NCBI RefSeq assembly: GCF_020520425.1 | Contig: NC_079490.1 | Coordinates: forward strand, 7,316,001 to 7,380,000 | Length of the DNA stretch: 64,000 nt | Source: Spinacia oleracea | Taxonomy: Eukaryota; Streptophyta; Magnoliopsida; Caryophyllales; Amaranthaceae | Reading direction: 5' to 3' | Shown: positions 18,851 through 30,894 of the stretch, one piece after another | Position numbering within the stretch: the stretch's first letter is position 1 | How the letters are laid out: each line of letters opens with the position of its first letter | Program-made: the position numbers and the translations under genes | Notes under the pieces: generated by a model | What the model was told of the DNA's origin: nothing | The model's input: only the letters and a program-made list of their open reading frames with translations | The model's database searches: none

Positions 18851-19311
18851 AGAATAATTGATTATAATAATCCAACCTTTGGGCATTTATGTTTTATTTA
18901 TCCCTCATCTGTCATATTTTTTGATAATCCAATATTTTGAACCTTTTCTCTTTTAATGGTCTCTGATGACCGTCCACTTGAAAAATCGATCGGTTTTTTT
19001 TAATTACTCATTAACTCCCACAAGCTCACTCACGAACAATTATGCCTCACATAGTCGTCTGATAATTAAAGGAGAGGGGTCTATCGGTTTGAAGGAAAGA
19101 AAAGGAGGAAAGGAAAAAAAACTTAAAAATATTAAACCAATAAGAGAGTTACATGTATCAAGGTAACCTGCTACAACGGGTTGGCTACCGGCCTGTTAGG
19201 ACTATTAAAAAAGAATAGGTCCAAAAGATTGGATTATTAAAAAAAAAACTCATATGTGAGATTAATAAAAGAATACCGGACAAATGTAGGATTATTAAAA
19301 CCAATTTTTCC
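18851..19311. mobile_element. MULE-type TIR element (461 bp), 9-bp TSD
   Basis: It begins AGAATAATTGATTATAATAA and ends AAAACCAATTTTTCC, flanked by TATATTAAA (18842-18850, 19312-19320). It is a shorter, more diverged relative of 13683-14890, inserted into a Helitron 5' end. The interior holds no transposase. Confidence 0.75.
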
Positions 19312-19505
19312 TATATTAAAAGACGTTTATAAAAAACGCATATGTGTCACATATACCTTCCTTATTACACCACGTCACCACTAATAAGCATCATGATATA
19401 ACCTCATGGATTAAAAATTTCACTTCCTACCATCTTAGCTAGCTACAAAGTTTGTTATCTTTTCCCATTTAATTGTAGAATACAAATATTTTTTAAAAAT
19501 GGGCA

Positions 19506-19860
19506 CATTATTATGCCAATGGATCGGATTCGGGTCGGATGAAGCTTCACCCGCGCATACATCCGTTTATCAATCTGCTCCACCCGAATCCATCCGTCAC
19601 CCGCTTAACCCGTCATCCGCATCCACCCATCCGTTATCCGCGGATGAAGTAGGTGGATCGAGTAACTAATGGATAAATGTTTTATATTAAAAAATAAAGT
19701 ATATTAAACGGGTGGATGGATGATTAGCGGATGGAACGAGCATTATCCATAACCGACCCGATCTGTCACCCTCATCCCATCTGTTTAGTTTGGGTATCCA
19801 CCCATTTAATAATTGCGGGTGGAACGAATTACGAATATCCATTTAACATTGCCATCCCTA
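19506..19860. repeat. GC-richer degenerate repeat, hAT-like right end
   Basis: It is built from ATCCGT/ACCCGC words (CCGTCACCCGCTTAACCCG, ATCCGCATCCACCCATCCG) and ends TTGCCATCCCTA, a common terminal word of plant hAT-type non-autonomous elements. No left partner or TSD was found. No coding content. Confidence 0.4.
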
Positions 19861-21002
19861 GTTATATACTTATATAGATAGAGTTTTGACTATGTCAAAC
19901 CACTAATTGGGTATGTTGGCCGAAGCTTTGTAGCCTTGTAGGGTATCCATTTTGATTTAACAAAAAATAGAGGCATCTATTAGTTTGATGGACACATTTT
20001 CTAATTCACGACTTTGACCACTAGATATCTACACTAAATTTTACAAAGTTAGTTAATAATATAAAATATACATTGTGACATTTGTGACTAATCCAATAAC
20101 ATAAACACCGACAAACCCGATTATATGTTAAGAAAGTTCCTTATAAACATGGGGTAATTTGAATTCGATTGGCATTGTAAGGGTTGTACGTTTTTTTTTT
20201 TTTAGCTTTTGACACAATTTAGTTTATCTATACACGTTCTTTGATGATCATGGACAATTAATTAAAACCAGTTAGCTCATCGAGTGTAATATTGTATGTT
20301 TATCATAGTTGTGAAATTGACAAGTGACTTGTGGATGTATCATGTATTCACTCGATGTTATACATCTTACTACCACTTTATTTTCCGTCCAACTTGTCGT
20401 TAACACATGGTAAAATACAAATATTTTTAGGTAGTAAAATACATTTTTCTATTTTCGTAAGAGGTAAAATACAATTTGTTAATTTTTAGGTGGTAAAAAT
20501 TAAATTTTCCACAACTAAAGATAAATAATATTCAACTATTTATGTTAATTAAATAATGCAAATTTTAATCTTTTAGTGATTTTAAGATCCGCCTTACAAT
20601 ATTTATGGTATACGTACTATATGTAACATGGAGTTTAAGAGGATTAAATTAGTACCACTTTAAGTGATCTCGACATATATATTTATATATAAGATCATGT
20701 GAAAACCACACCCTAAAAATAATAATTAAGAATCAACTTGGGTTATTAGATCATCAAAATCAGATGGTTCAAATTATTCTCGTGTCATTAATGACATTTT
20801 CGTAATCATACACCTTTTAAAATGGTCTCCTGTTTCTTCACTTTTAAATGAATTTCAATTAACTTACTACTTTTCAATTATTTTTACTATAAAATTAACG
20901 TAAACGATCCAAAACAACATTTTAATAAATAAATAAAAAATTAAAACTATTAGACGTAAATGATAATATTTTATGGTTATTAATGTGTTTTCTTCTTTAA
21001 AA
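19861..21002. other. AT-rich intergenic DNA
   Basis: No gene, RNA or element end was recognised in this stretch. Confidence 0.55.
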
Positions 21003-23594
21003 CTAGTATTTTATGCACGCGATGCGTGCGAAATTATATAAAAACTTAAAATTTTATTACAACCACAAAATATAAATATTAGATAAAAAGTTCGTATTTA
21101 AAAAAATTAAGGTTATACTATACGATTATACATCTAAATAGTGAAACAGAATAATCATGCCTTTACATGACAAAGAATCTAAATCTTAGTACCAAAATAT
21201 AAATTCCAAAATTCCATCAATCAAACTCAAGCCTTGAGATATTTGTACCAGTTGGTATTTAGCCTAGATTTCACAGTGAAATAATCATGTAAACCAAGGG
21301 CCTTCACATCAACATGGGTATTAAAAACCCAGCCATGCTTATGCTTCATTAACTTATCCAACAATGCACTACAACTCTTAAACTCAAAGAGTTGCTCATC
21401 CCAACTGCAGATCATGCCTCCCAGTTCTTCTTCCCCATGCCTTTCGGTTTCTTGTTCTGTTCCGTAAGTGGGATCATGTCCTTACCCAATATAAAATCAG
21501 AACTCTGATAAAACGAATTCCCCTCTGGGGTCCTCTTCTCCTTCTGCACATTGTCACTACCACCTTGACTATGATCCGGAATAGTAACACTCAACTGATC
21601 AATATGCCTACCCTCATGCCAACCCACTGAACCAACCTCAGAATGAACTCTCTTCAACTTCCCTACATCATTAATACCATCATCATTAATAAACAAAAGG
21701 AAATCTGGATTATCATATAGCAAAGAGATAGAGATTCATGCATGAATAACAACACCAAATTATGAAATTACCACAACGTTTTCATCAAATCTTCAGAAAA
21801 TAGAATATAGAATTTCAATTATAAATCCCCAAAATCAAACCCAGATAATTTAGAATTTCAATTAAAAAAGATGAAAATTATCATAAAACACCAAAAACTC
21901 AACAAAATAAGATGAGTTACTTCAGAGCCTCTTATATGCAACAAAATTTGTATGAATCAACAAAATAAGATGAATACACACAATTTCACATAAACAATCA
22001 AATGGGAAACAGATCGAGTACCTTGAATTTGCAAATAAACAGGTAAAAACAAAATCACAGCAAACATCAAAATAACATATTAATTTTCTAAAAGTAAACC
22101 AAACCGAAACTTCTAAAACAACAGAAAATATACTGCATTCCATCTTGAACCTCTAATGTTTAGACTCTCTTATGAGTCTCAAAAAATAAATCCACTACAC
22201 ATTACAGAAAAACTCAATGTTCCTTAATTTTCCTAGAATCAAAACTATTGAAAAAGAGTTATCGAATCTGATAACTGTTGACAGATGAGCAACCATTAAA
22301 GATGCTTAAGGGCCAAGTACAAAAGGTTGAGAGTATGAAGTAGAAACGTTAAGCATTAATTAATCGTCAAAACCACTAATCAAATCAACGCATGATTTTG
22401 ACATAAAAAGACGTCTACAAAGAACACATTTATACCTTGCAATCAACCTGTTCCTTATCCGGAGATTCATCCGTTTCTGTCACCAAATTCAGCTTGGTTC
22501 AGTGTGTTCTTTACAAATGGGTTTATTTAGGCACTATATATCAACATCAACATCAACATCAGCTATATATAAAATCACATATCAACTCACTAAATCAACA
22601 ATTACCAGCTATATATACACTATATATAGTGCCTAAATCAACTCCCTAAAAATTAGTATGATAGGTGTTTAGCATTGATTCATGTTGTTCTTTAATAACA
22701 CATATCATATACCTGGTTAATATGAAGAACAATCAACTCCTGCTGCTGATGTTGTTTCTGGAATATTCCCAGATCATAATCAACCAACATTCTTAATCAT
22801 ATACAACCCCAATTTGAGGCTTCTGGGTGAAATCGAACACAATATCATTACACATATAAATCAGGATATTAACACACACAAAATAACTAAAATTAGCACA
22901 CCAAAAAATTCAAAAAAACAAAAAAGTAAGGAAAAACAAACAAACAAAAAAATTGAGGGGGTAATGATGAAATTACCAGAAAAGATGAATTCCAGAATAA
23001 AAAATTGCAGAATCACCAACTTTGTAACCTGGGTATCTTTTGTAGAAAGCTTTGATTTTTTTTAAAACCCAAATTTGAGGCTTCTGGGTGAAATCGAAAG
23101 AAGTTAATACAGATCTAAGCCGATCAACAACAAAAACGCACAAAAATAACACAAATAAATTGAAGAAAATTCATTGTCAAATCTTGAAAAAAATGAAACC
23201 GCACGAATACAGAAAAGCAAAAACGAAATGCATAATTACATACGAATATACAATTCAATTCCAATTCTATACCACATCGGGAGAAGTAATTTGAGCGAGT
23301 ACCTGAGATTTGAAAGAGAAACCCGTTGAGATGATGAAGTTCCATTCGTCGGGTTTGAGGAAAGATCGAAGATGAGAGATTGACGGAAGGGAGGAGAGAT
23401 TGAGTGAAGGGAGGAGAGATCGAAGATGAGAGATTGAGTAAAGGAGCGGCGGAGGGAGAAAGTAGGCGAGAAGGGCTTGAGAGATCCGAAGGGCTTGAGA
23501 GTAAGAGTGGGGAGGGTATAATTGTCATTTTGCAGGTGGACACGAAAAGTTAAGTTACTAAAATGCCCTCAGGAGCTGGCTTATATAATAGAGA
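21003..23594 (-). mobile_element. Helitron (2.59 kb) carrying a GTE bromodomain gene fragment
   Basis: Read on the minus strand, the 5' end is A|TCTCTATTATATAAG at 23594, followed by GAGGGCATTTTAGTAAC. The 3' end is CTAG at 21003 before a host T, preceded by a hairpin (GCACGC / GCGTGC arms at 21015-21029, loop of 3). Both ends fit plant Helitrons and the insertion is between A and T. The Rep/helicase gene is absent. The minus strand carries a damaged GTE-type bromodomain piece at 21227-21723 in the element's own direction. Microsatellite-like CAACAT runs lie near 22544-22560. Confidence 0.85.
21227..21723 (-). pseudogene. Captured fragment of a GTE-type (BET) bromodomain gene
   Basis: The upstream part (21723-21412) includes SQGGSDNVQKEKRTPEGN and NKKPKGMGKKN, matching the linker before the bromodomain in plant GTE proteins. 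The downstream part (21415-21227) includes LMKHKHGWVFNTHVDV and ALGLHDYF, then TVKSRLNTNWYK. The stretch that normally joins 'LHDYF' to 'TVKSRL' is missing (about ten residues), and a stop separates the two parts. GTE proteins bind acetylated histones; this copy cannot make a bromodomain. It is carried inside the Helitron in the same orientation. Confidence 0.75.
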
Positions 23595-23654
23595 TTAATA
23601 CTACCATTTTTTAGAAACAAACCATCTTGGTCATTCACAATTCAATGAAATATA

Positions 23655-24290
23655 AATCCTTTTATGACAACATTTGTAGATCTAGTGGAATTCCATTTAA
23701 AAAACGAGTTACTCCGTAAACAGATTTAATGTAATTTTTTTCCCCTAATAAATGATTTCATGCACCACGTAATTGATTAATATAGTTATGTACCGATTAA
23801 ATAATTGTATATAGGTTGCTTTTATAAATAATTACTCCGTAAATGATTTATGTAACCATAGCAGGTAAAGATTTTTTTTAATAAAGTTCATTAAGAATTT
23901 TGAATATCAACTAGACACTTTTATATCTTAAACATGAGCAGGCACAGTCAACAAGTGATGCACCGGCAGGAAGACTAAGCTATTAAATGTGAAAATGTTA
24001 CCCATAAAGGTTGTTTAACCGAGTGACGGAAAACACAACTAATTGAGCTAAACTCAGCGATAATATTCGACTGTGAAAACATTTGTGATAACATTTGTAG
24101 GAATAAAATTGAAGTCCATTAAAAAAACATGTCAAATAGTTTTAATATTATACTTTTTACCTAATGATTTCATTTACCACACAATTGATTATTTTGGTTA
24201 TGTAACTATTAACTAGTTTATATAATTTGTTTTTATAAATAATTACTCCGTAAATGATTTAATGTAACCTTAGCAAGTCACAAAAATATT
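23655..24290. repeat. Diverged direct repeat, about 215 bp, two copies
   Basis: About 23660-23872 and 24090-24285 share ACAACATTTGTAG, CCTAATAAATGATTTCAT-like, TTTTATAAATAATTACTCCG and AAATGATTTATGTAACC-like words in the same order. No coding content. Confidence 0.6.
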
Positions 24291-24299
24291 TTAAATAAA

Positions 24300-24591
24300 G
24301 GAAAAATTGACATAAATAATTCCACCTTTCACTCATCTTCTCAAAATAATCTCAACTTTGGATTATTTTAGAATAATCCAAACTTTAGGGGTTTCTTTCT
24401 CAAAATAATCCAAACTATCAATTTGCCTATGTACAATAGACCCAAAATGGATTAGTAATGACAAGAAAAAATAGAATTCGGATTATTTTAAGAATGTAAC
24501 CCCTAAAGTTTGGATTATTCTAAAATAATCCAAAGTTGGGATTATTTTTAGAAGATGTGTGAAAGTTGGGATTATTTATATCAATTTTTCC
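24300..24591. mobile_element. Short MULE-like MITE (292 bp), 9-bp TSD
   Basis: It begins GGAAAAATTGACATAAATAA and ends TTATATCAATTTTTCC, and is almost wholly inverted-repeat (AATAATCCAAACTTTAGGGG and its complement inside). It is flanked by exact TTAAATAAA (24291-24299, 24592-24600). Confidence 0.85.
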
Positions 24592-24826
24592 TTAAATAAA
24601 TGTAAATTAACCTTTGAAACGTGATCCAGTTTAAATTATTAATTTGATTACTTTCTATAAAAAATAATCTAAAAATATGTTAATAAGTTTTTTACTGAAA
24701 ATTTATTTAGTTCTTAAATGCTATTAAAAATAAAAGATAAGAACTTATATTGTAGATTGTCTTTTACTTACGGTGTATACACGTTTCACATGGATATGTA
24801 CATTTATAAGTGTCTAATTATACAAA

Positions 24827-26048
24827 GGAAAAATTGCATTAAATAATCCAACCTTTCGACGATTTTCCGTTAATAATCCAACTTTTGGATTATTATTTAA
24901 TAATCCAACCTTTATACCCCATTCAATTTTATTGCACCTAAATGACCGGAAACCGGCTAATAAGGTTAACTTTCTAACTTTTTGTTTTTACCCTTCTTCT
25001 TCCTCCTTCCTCTTCCCGCCTGAAGCTACTCCTCATTTGAAAACTTTTTCAACTTCATATAATCAGACCCTTGAGGGATAAAGATCCCTTAGAGTTTTTT
25101 ATTCACTCTATAGTGTAGAGTTAAAATCTCAATCATCCATTTCAACCAATGGCTCACATTCTCTCTTCCTCCTCCCCTCTCTTCGCAATTTAGCAGCCCT
25201 CACAAGTTCACGACCACAGCCACAACCACCATCTGACCATTTCTTCACCCAACCATCACCCTATCTCTTCCCTACGCAGGCACTCCATCTCAAACAAACA
25301 CAACACCATGACGATGACTCCCGTTAGAAATAGCGATCCGAAGGTGTTAATGGAGAAAAATAGGGGGACTTGGGAATGCAGTGTTGGTTAGGGAGACATA
25401 GAAAACATCATGATATTAGTGCTCTTGCTATGGAGGTTGATGGACGAGACGGAGAGAGAAGGTCAGATGAATTGAAGTCTATGAGAAATGGTGTTAATGG
25501 CGTCAAATGATTCCAGGAAACTTTTTTTTTCTTTAATCTTTTTCTCTATTTTTTTTATTTTAGTGTAATCTTGACCATTGATTGTAATGGAAGGTTGTGA
25601 TTGAACTAACTCTACCTCATGGAGTTGTTTCTCTAGAGGATCTCAACATGAAAAACAGAGGACGAGGGTGAAATGTGAGAAGGAATGAGGAGGAAATTAA
25701 AGGACAGCGTAAACGAAGGGATAGAAGGAGATGATGTGCAGAAGGCGGTGTCTGGTCGCCGGTTGGGAGGTGGCGGTGGTTTTCCGGCGGCAGTTTCGTG
25801 GTGTGGGTGATTTGAAGCCCAAATGAAAAGAATAAAAAGGAGGAAAAAAGAAAAAAGAAAAAAACTACTAAATTACAACGAATGGTAGCATGACACGTGT
25901 ATTAATTACCTGTTGTATCAGGTTGATGACCGGTTAGGTGCAATAAAAGTTAATGGGATACAAAGGTTGGATTATTAAATAATAATCCAAAGGTTGGATT
26001 AAATACGGAAAATCGTCGAAAAGTTGGATTATTTAAAGTAATTTTTCC
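24827..26048. mobile_element. MULE-type TIR element (1222 bp), 9-bp TSD
   Basis: It begins GGAAAAATTGCATTAAATAA and ends TTTAAAGTAATTTTTCC with TIRs over 100 bp, flanked by exact TTATACAAA (24818-24826, 26049-26057). It is a sister of 13683-14890. It shares subterminal words (ACGATTTTCCGTTAATAATC, TGACCGG) and likewise has a gene-like interior without transposase. Confidence 0.88.
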
Positions 26049-26057
26049 TTATACAAA

Positions 26058-26862
26058 CACAGTGTACAATTTTTTAGTAGTTTTATTTAATTAGTTATTT
26101 TCGCATAATGCTTTTTATTTATTTTGTTTTGCTGACTAATAGTTGATGATACTCAAAACACAACAATTCAAGTTTTATTTTCACCTCTTCATAAATAAGT
26201 AGAAGTGATAAATCTAAAGAAAATTTTACCTCTTTCAAGAAAATCCCTATTTTCAAAGTTGATTTCCTTGGAAAAAGTAAAATTCTTCCTTAGATTTATC
26301 ATTTGTCAATAAGTATTCAGTACATTTTATTTATTATTTGTATTTAAGAAATTATAATTGTGCCCCTTTTTTCTTTAACTTATTTGACTTCTCATTTATG
26401 TGGCTAGTTCATAACTTCAACCCCTTTCTAGCGGACATTAAATAAATCCACAAAAAAAAATGACTATTAATTTTGAATACTGATTTAAATACTTTCAAAT
26501 TAAAGCTCAAGTTCATACCCTACCCATTACGATCCCGGGATACATGTTTATGTTGAGTATATTGAGCGAACCCACTGTGTCATACTTCGTATATACTACT
26601 ACGTAAGTACGTATGTCTTTGGTCAATACCCTTGATGTATCATGTGTTGGACCAACCCAATGTATCAGGATTGAAGAAAATACTCATTTCTTCCCAATTT
26701 AATGATTGTTTTTTTTCCGACCGTCCTAATTCTATTGTCATAGTTCTTCTTTATGGTATGGACATACTAATATTTTATTACTCCCTAAAAGTTATGGCCT
26801 CACATGCTCTCACATTCAATCAAAACTTTTTCCCCCTATCTTCCATCTTATACACTTTTAGT
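26058..26862. other. AT-rich intergenic DNA
   Basis: No gene or element end was recognised. A short open frame at 26632-26871 has no domain and AT-rich random composition. Confidence 0.5.
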
Positions 26863-26871
26863 AAACTATAA

Positions 26872-27641
26872 GGCAAAATTGTCAAAAAGTACCTTGTTTT
26901 TGTCTCACTTTGTGAGCTAGTACCTTATATTTTTAATTTTGTCAAATAGTACCTTGAATTAAAAAATTGTTTTAAAAATGGGACCTTACTCCAAAATTTC
27001 GGCAAAATTAACCTTTTCCGGCCATCCATTCCGTTTGTTGGCTCATTTTGGGAGGAAAATTAACGCGTGCACACACGCTTTTAACATCAAACCACATTTA
27101 AACATCCAACGCCCTTTCATCTTCTCATTTACTCCATTCTCTGCTCCAACACTGAATCCTCAACCACCATTCTCAGTCAACATTAAAAACTTAACCACAC
27201 CATTTATCACTTTTATCTTTCTGGTTGCTGTCATTGATTCCAATTGCTGCTGTCATCTCCGTCCTTTAATGTGGTCCAAAAACTGACATCCATTCCGTTT
27301 GTTGGCTCAATTCAGTTGGTTTCCCCCCAATAAACCTGCTGCTTCCCTCCAAAATAAAATGTTGTAGATCTTAAAGTGTTGTCTAGGTGTTGCTCTTGAT
27401 GTTATTATAAGAGGAAAGCAAAGGCGCGTGAGTTTGTGGCTTGTTTGTTGCACACGCACAATAGTTTGGAGGGAAAAATTGAAAAATTGCCCGGAAAAGG
27501 TTAATTTTGCCCGGAATGTTGGAGTAAGGTCCCATTTTTAAAATAATTTTTTAATTCAAGGTACTATTTGACAAAATAAAAAATATAAGGTACTAGCTCA
27601 CAAATTAAGGCAAAAACAAGGTACTTTTTGACAATTTTGCC
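26872..27641. mobile_element. MULE-like TIR element (770 bp), 9-bp TSD
   Basis: It begins GGCAAAATTGTCAAAAAGTA and ends TACTTTTTGACAATTTTGCC, with TIRs of about 150 bp (GGTACTATTTGAC, GGGACCTTACTCCAA inside). It is flanked by exact AAACTATAA (26863-26871, 27642-27650). No transposase. Confidence 0.88.
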
Positions 27642-27650
27642 AAACTATAA

Positions 27651-28091
27651 TAAATAAGCTTGCAATAATTAATCGCATAGAGCTCCGTAAAAATTTTTAT
27701 TGCGACGATTAAATTGGGACGGAGAGAGTAATTGCAAGTCTAACATACCGTAAAACATCACCATGTTTACCACCTAATTCTATATTTTTTTAATTAATTA
27801 CCAAATACTCTGACTTTAATCATTTATCTATCTACGTGGACTGCATCGATTCAGAAAACAATTTGATTTTCTTGTTAAAACTTGAAAATGTGTACATAAC
27901 GTATAAATCATTTAATCGAATAAATCATTTGGTCATAATTCTTGACCCGTGCAGAGTTCCAATCCGATAAGACGTTTCTATCATTACCTTCAAAAAAGAA
28001 AAATTGTCATAACTCGTGTACATATCCCTTAAGATGGATAACCTTGTTGAGTATATTGGCCAATGTACGTAGGATTAGGTTACACCAATAA
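27651..28091. other. AT-rich intergenic DNA
   Basis: Contains GGGACGGAGAGAGTA near 27717, a lone Stowaway-like right end. Nothing else was recognised. Confidence 0.4.
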
Positions 28092-28524
28092 TCTATTACT
28101 ATATATTAAAAGAGACACCAGGAATGACACGTGTCAATTCCTGGTGCGATTTTTCCCACCAAAAAACACTTTCCCAAAAAATCGTATCTGTTTTATTTTA
28201 CTTTTATTCTCTATATTTTTTATAAACTATTTATATATGGAAACAAAATTTAGTTTATAAATTTTGGCAATAATAGATACGACGCAATAATAATTATTCT
28301 AAGTTGGTAATATTTTAGTTAAATAGCTATATTAATAATGGAAAATATATCACTAATATTTTGGTCAAATTACCATATTAGCATTTTAAATATGCACATT
28401 AGATAAATAAATTTAAATGAGTATGTTAAAAATGTTATAACTATACAGTAGTTTGGGAGATATTCAGTTAAATATTTTGTGAAAAAAATTATCAAAATCC
28501 GTGCATACACGGGATCTAATCTAG
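28092..28524 (+). mobile_element. Non-autonomous Helitron, 433 bp
   Basis: The 5' end is A|TCTATTACTATATATTAAAA, followed by ACACGTGTCA. The 3' end has hairpin CCGTG-CATA-CACGG (28499-28512) then GATCTAAT and CTAG, ending at 28524 before a host T. Classic short Helitron, no coding content. Confidence 0.85.
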
Positions 28525-29187
28525 TTATTACAAATAGTAAGCCCCATTAAAAACTAAACCCGGAGCAACGTCCGGAGTACTCACTAGCTTCTCACTAAAG
28601 ATTAATCCAGTAATAAAAGGTGAGTTTTGACCAAATTGTAGCGAATTTAAACCAAATTACACTCAAATTTGGACCAACACGAGATTTGCAAAAATAAATA
28701 AATAAATGCATAGTAGAATTTAACTTTGGTTTATCAGATTCACGAACATACACACTTTTTTGAGAAAACGAACATACACATTTTATATGTTGTTCGACTT
28801 AATTAATTCCAAAACAATTCAACTTAAAACCAATCCAACCAATTCGTTTCATAATCATACAATTCCAAAAGATTCACAATCCCTCGTGATAATCATACGA
28901 CCGTACGAATAGCATTTTTAGGTTTTAACAATATCTAGCCCCTTCAGAGCCCTTAACCTAATGAATTAACTCAAACATTCACACTTCATATCTCGATCAT
29001 GCGGCGAATTGGTTTGCCAATCACGATGTATAATTAGGAGAGATGATGGTTATGTTTAGGGCGATCAAAGAATCTTTGTGTAATTTTGTTGGAGGACCTT
29101 ACTTAGTAGAGTGGCTTGATCTAAGATGGTGTCGAAAGAGCGAGGGAAGGAGTTTATTAGTTCCAATTCCTTTTATATGTTGTAATG
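28525..29187. other. Intergenic DNA with a possible further Helitron end
   Basis: CCGGA-GCAACG-TCCGG just after 28559, followed by AGTACTCA and CTAG near 28586, resembles a second Helitron 3' end, but the following base is C, not T. Otherwise nothing was recognised. Confidence 0.35.
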
Positions 29188-29189
29188 TA

Positions 29190-29451
29190 CTTCCTCAGTC
29201 CCGGAATACTTGCACCGCTTTGACTGGACACGCTTGCCAATGCACAACTTTGACCACGTACCAATATCTTTAACTACATATTATAAAACTTATAACATAT
29301 TAATATTTTGAAAATATGTATTGAGATGAAGCCAACAATATATTATATACTAATATTTGTTTTCATATACTTGAAATAAAATTAGGTCAAAGTGAATTAT
29401 GTGAATAGTGCAAAAAGTCAAAACGATGCGAGTATTCCGGGATGGATGGAG
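29190..29451. mobile_element. Stowaway-like MITE (262 bp)
   Basis: The terminal inverted repeats are CTTCCTCAGTCCCGGAATAC and AGTATTCCGGGATGGATGGAG, the second read outward, with a TA on each side (29188-29189, 29452-29453). Tc1/Mariner-type MITE. Confidence 0.8.
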
Positions 29452-29695
29452 TAGTAATCTTTTCTCTTTCTTGTTTGTATTAGCTTTTTTTTTCCCTCTT
29501 TCGGGACTTGTCCCTCTTTTCTAACAAAAAAAACATCTCAATCCAATGATAAAGACTCGAACCCAAATCCGACCAACCCGTTCGTATCAAGAAAGACTCC
29601 GATTCTCGAGAGGAGAAATTCCGAGTTACTCTCAGTGATTGGAAAAAAATTCCAATCAAATGGCATTTTCGTATATATTTTGCTTGAAAACTGTA

Positions 29696-29930
29696 GGTGG
29701 TACAATGTTAGGTGCTGACTGTATATTTGTAGTTAATGACTGCATATTACTCGGTGTTGATTGTACACACTTGTCGTTGACTGTATATTTATAATTGCTG
29801 ATGAATTACTAAAATGCAATATTGTTTATTGGTAAGTTAATTCACTGTATATTTATAGTTGTAGATTGTTTATTAGTAGAAGCTTATGGTATATGGTGAG
29901 TTATTGACTGTAAATTATATAGTTTTTTAT
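29696..29930. repeat. Degenerate short tandem repeat
   Basis: Loose repetition of GTTGACTGTATATTTATAG-like words (about 25-35 bp spacing, seven or more occurrences) directly before a Helitron 3' end. Confidence 0.55.
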
Positions 29931-30375
29931 ATACTAGTTGTTGGAACGTGCGCTAGCGCGCACGTTCCCCCAAAATATAAGAAACTATCTCTCGAAACGT
30001 TATGCAAATCATAAGCCTAATTACACTATTGAAATAGGTAAAAGCATGAATACAGTACTCCGTAGATGATAAGAAATGTATCTTATTAATTGATATAGGT
30101 TACATATATAGAAACCCCTACACAAGTCATAAGTGATCCAAAAGGTCAATGGCGCGCTATATATGTCCTCGGAACATAAAATTTGGTTCCATGTTCCTCT
30201 AATAAAAACCCAACACATAAATACTAAAGCCATGCAGCATAAACAATGGTTGCTTGTAAAAGGCGTACGTGGTTCCGGTACTACTTAACTTTCACAAATA
30301 CATAATATTGATTTTAACATGGATTTTAATAGAGCTTGCACGCATATAAAAGGGAGGCATTTCTGAAAGTGTTTA

Positions 30376-30500
30376 CTCTTCTGCCGCAACCTCCAAAGTC
30401 TCCTTGGCATTACGCTCTAACTCCACCTCTTCTAATGCCACTTGTTTAAGATGCCACTTGAGCACGTTGCTTTTGGAGAGGGATGTTGTTGGTCTCCGCC
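30376..30500 (-). pseudogene. Unidentified captured exon fragment
   Basis: The minus strand reads an open stretch with SLSKSNVLKWHLKQ and ALEEVELERNAKETLEVAA, then a stop. It has coding-like composition and a charged helical character, but I cannot assign it. It does not resemble the CTP synthase C-terminus, so it may come from a third donor gene. Confidence 0.4.
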
Positions 30501-30894
30501 TAGAAATGCTTAGTACGAAACATCTTCACGGCAACGATTATTTTGCAAATTTACAGAACTGAAATTAACATAATAAAATGAATTTGTTTGCAAATAGCAA
30601 CGTTACAATACCTACTAAGGTGGGTTGAACCCAGCTCAAAACAAAACCAAAGTCCCTGCTTCCCTTCTTTTATTTTCATTTTCACCATTGGTTCTTCCTT
30701 GGATGGTTTTAGACAAACCCTAGAGTTAGGAATTTCTAATTAGCTCTAATCTAGAGTAGCTTACATGCATTCTGGACACTCTATCGCGACTCCAAAACAC
30801 AATAATTCTAAAGTATGCAAATTTTTCATTAATTCAAAATTTATAGCCAACATGCATGTAAACATAGTAAATATAACCAAAAACCCAACCCAAA

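Noticed and set aside
23124-23543. 139-codon minus-strand frame at the Helitron 5' side
   Set aside because: S/L/P-rich translation of GA-rich repeats (GGGAGGAGAGATTGA units); looks like leader DNA, not protein.
28553-28590. Extra Helitron 3' end (CCGGA..TCCGG then CTAG)
   Set aside because: The base after CTAG is C rather than T and no matching 5' end was found; left as a note only.
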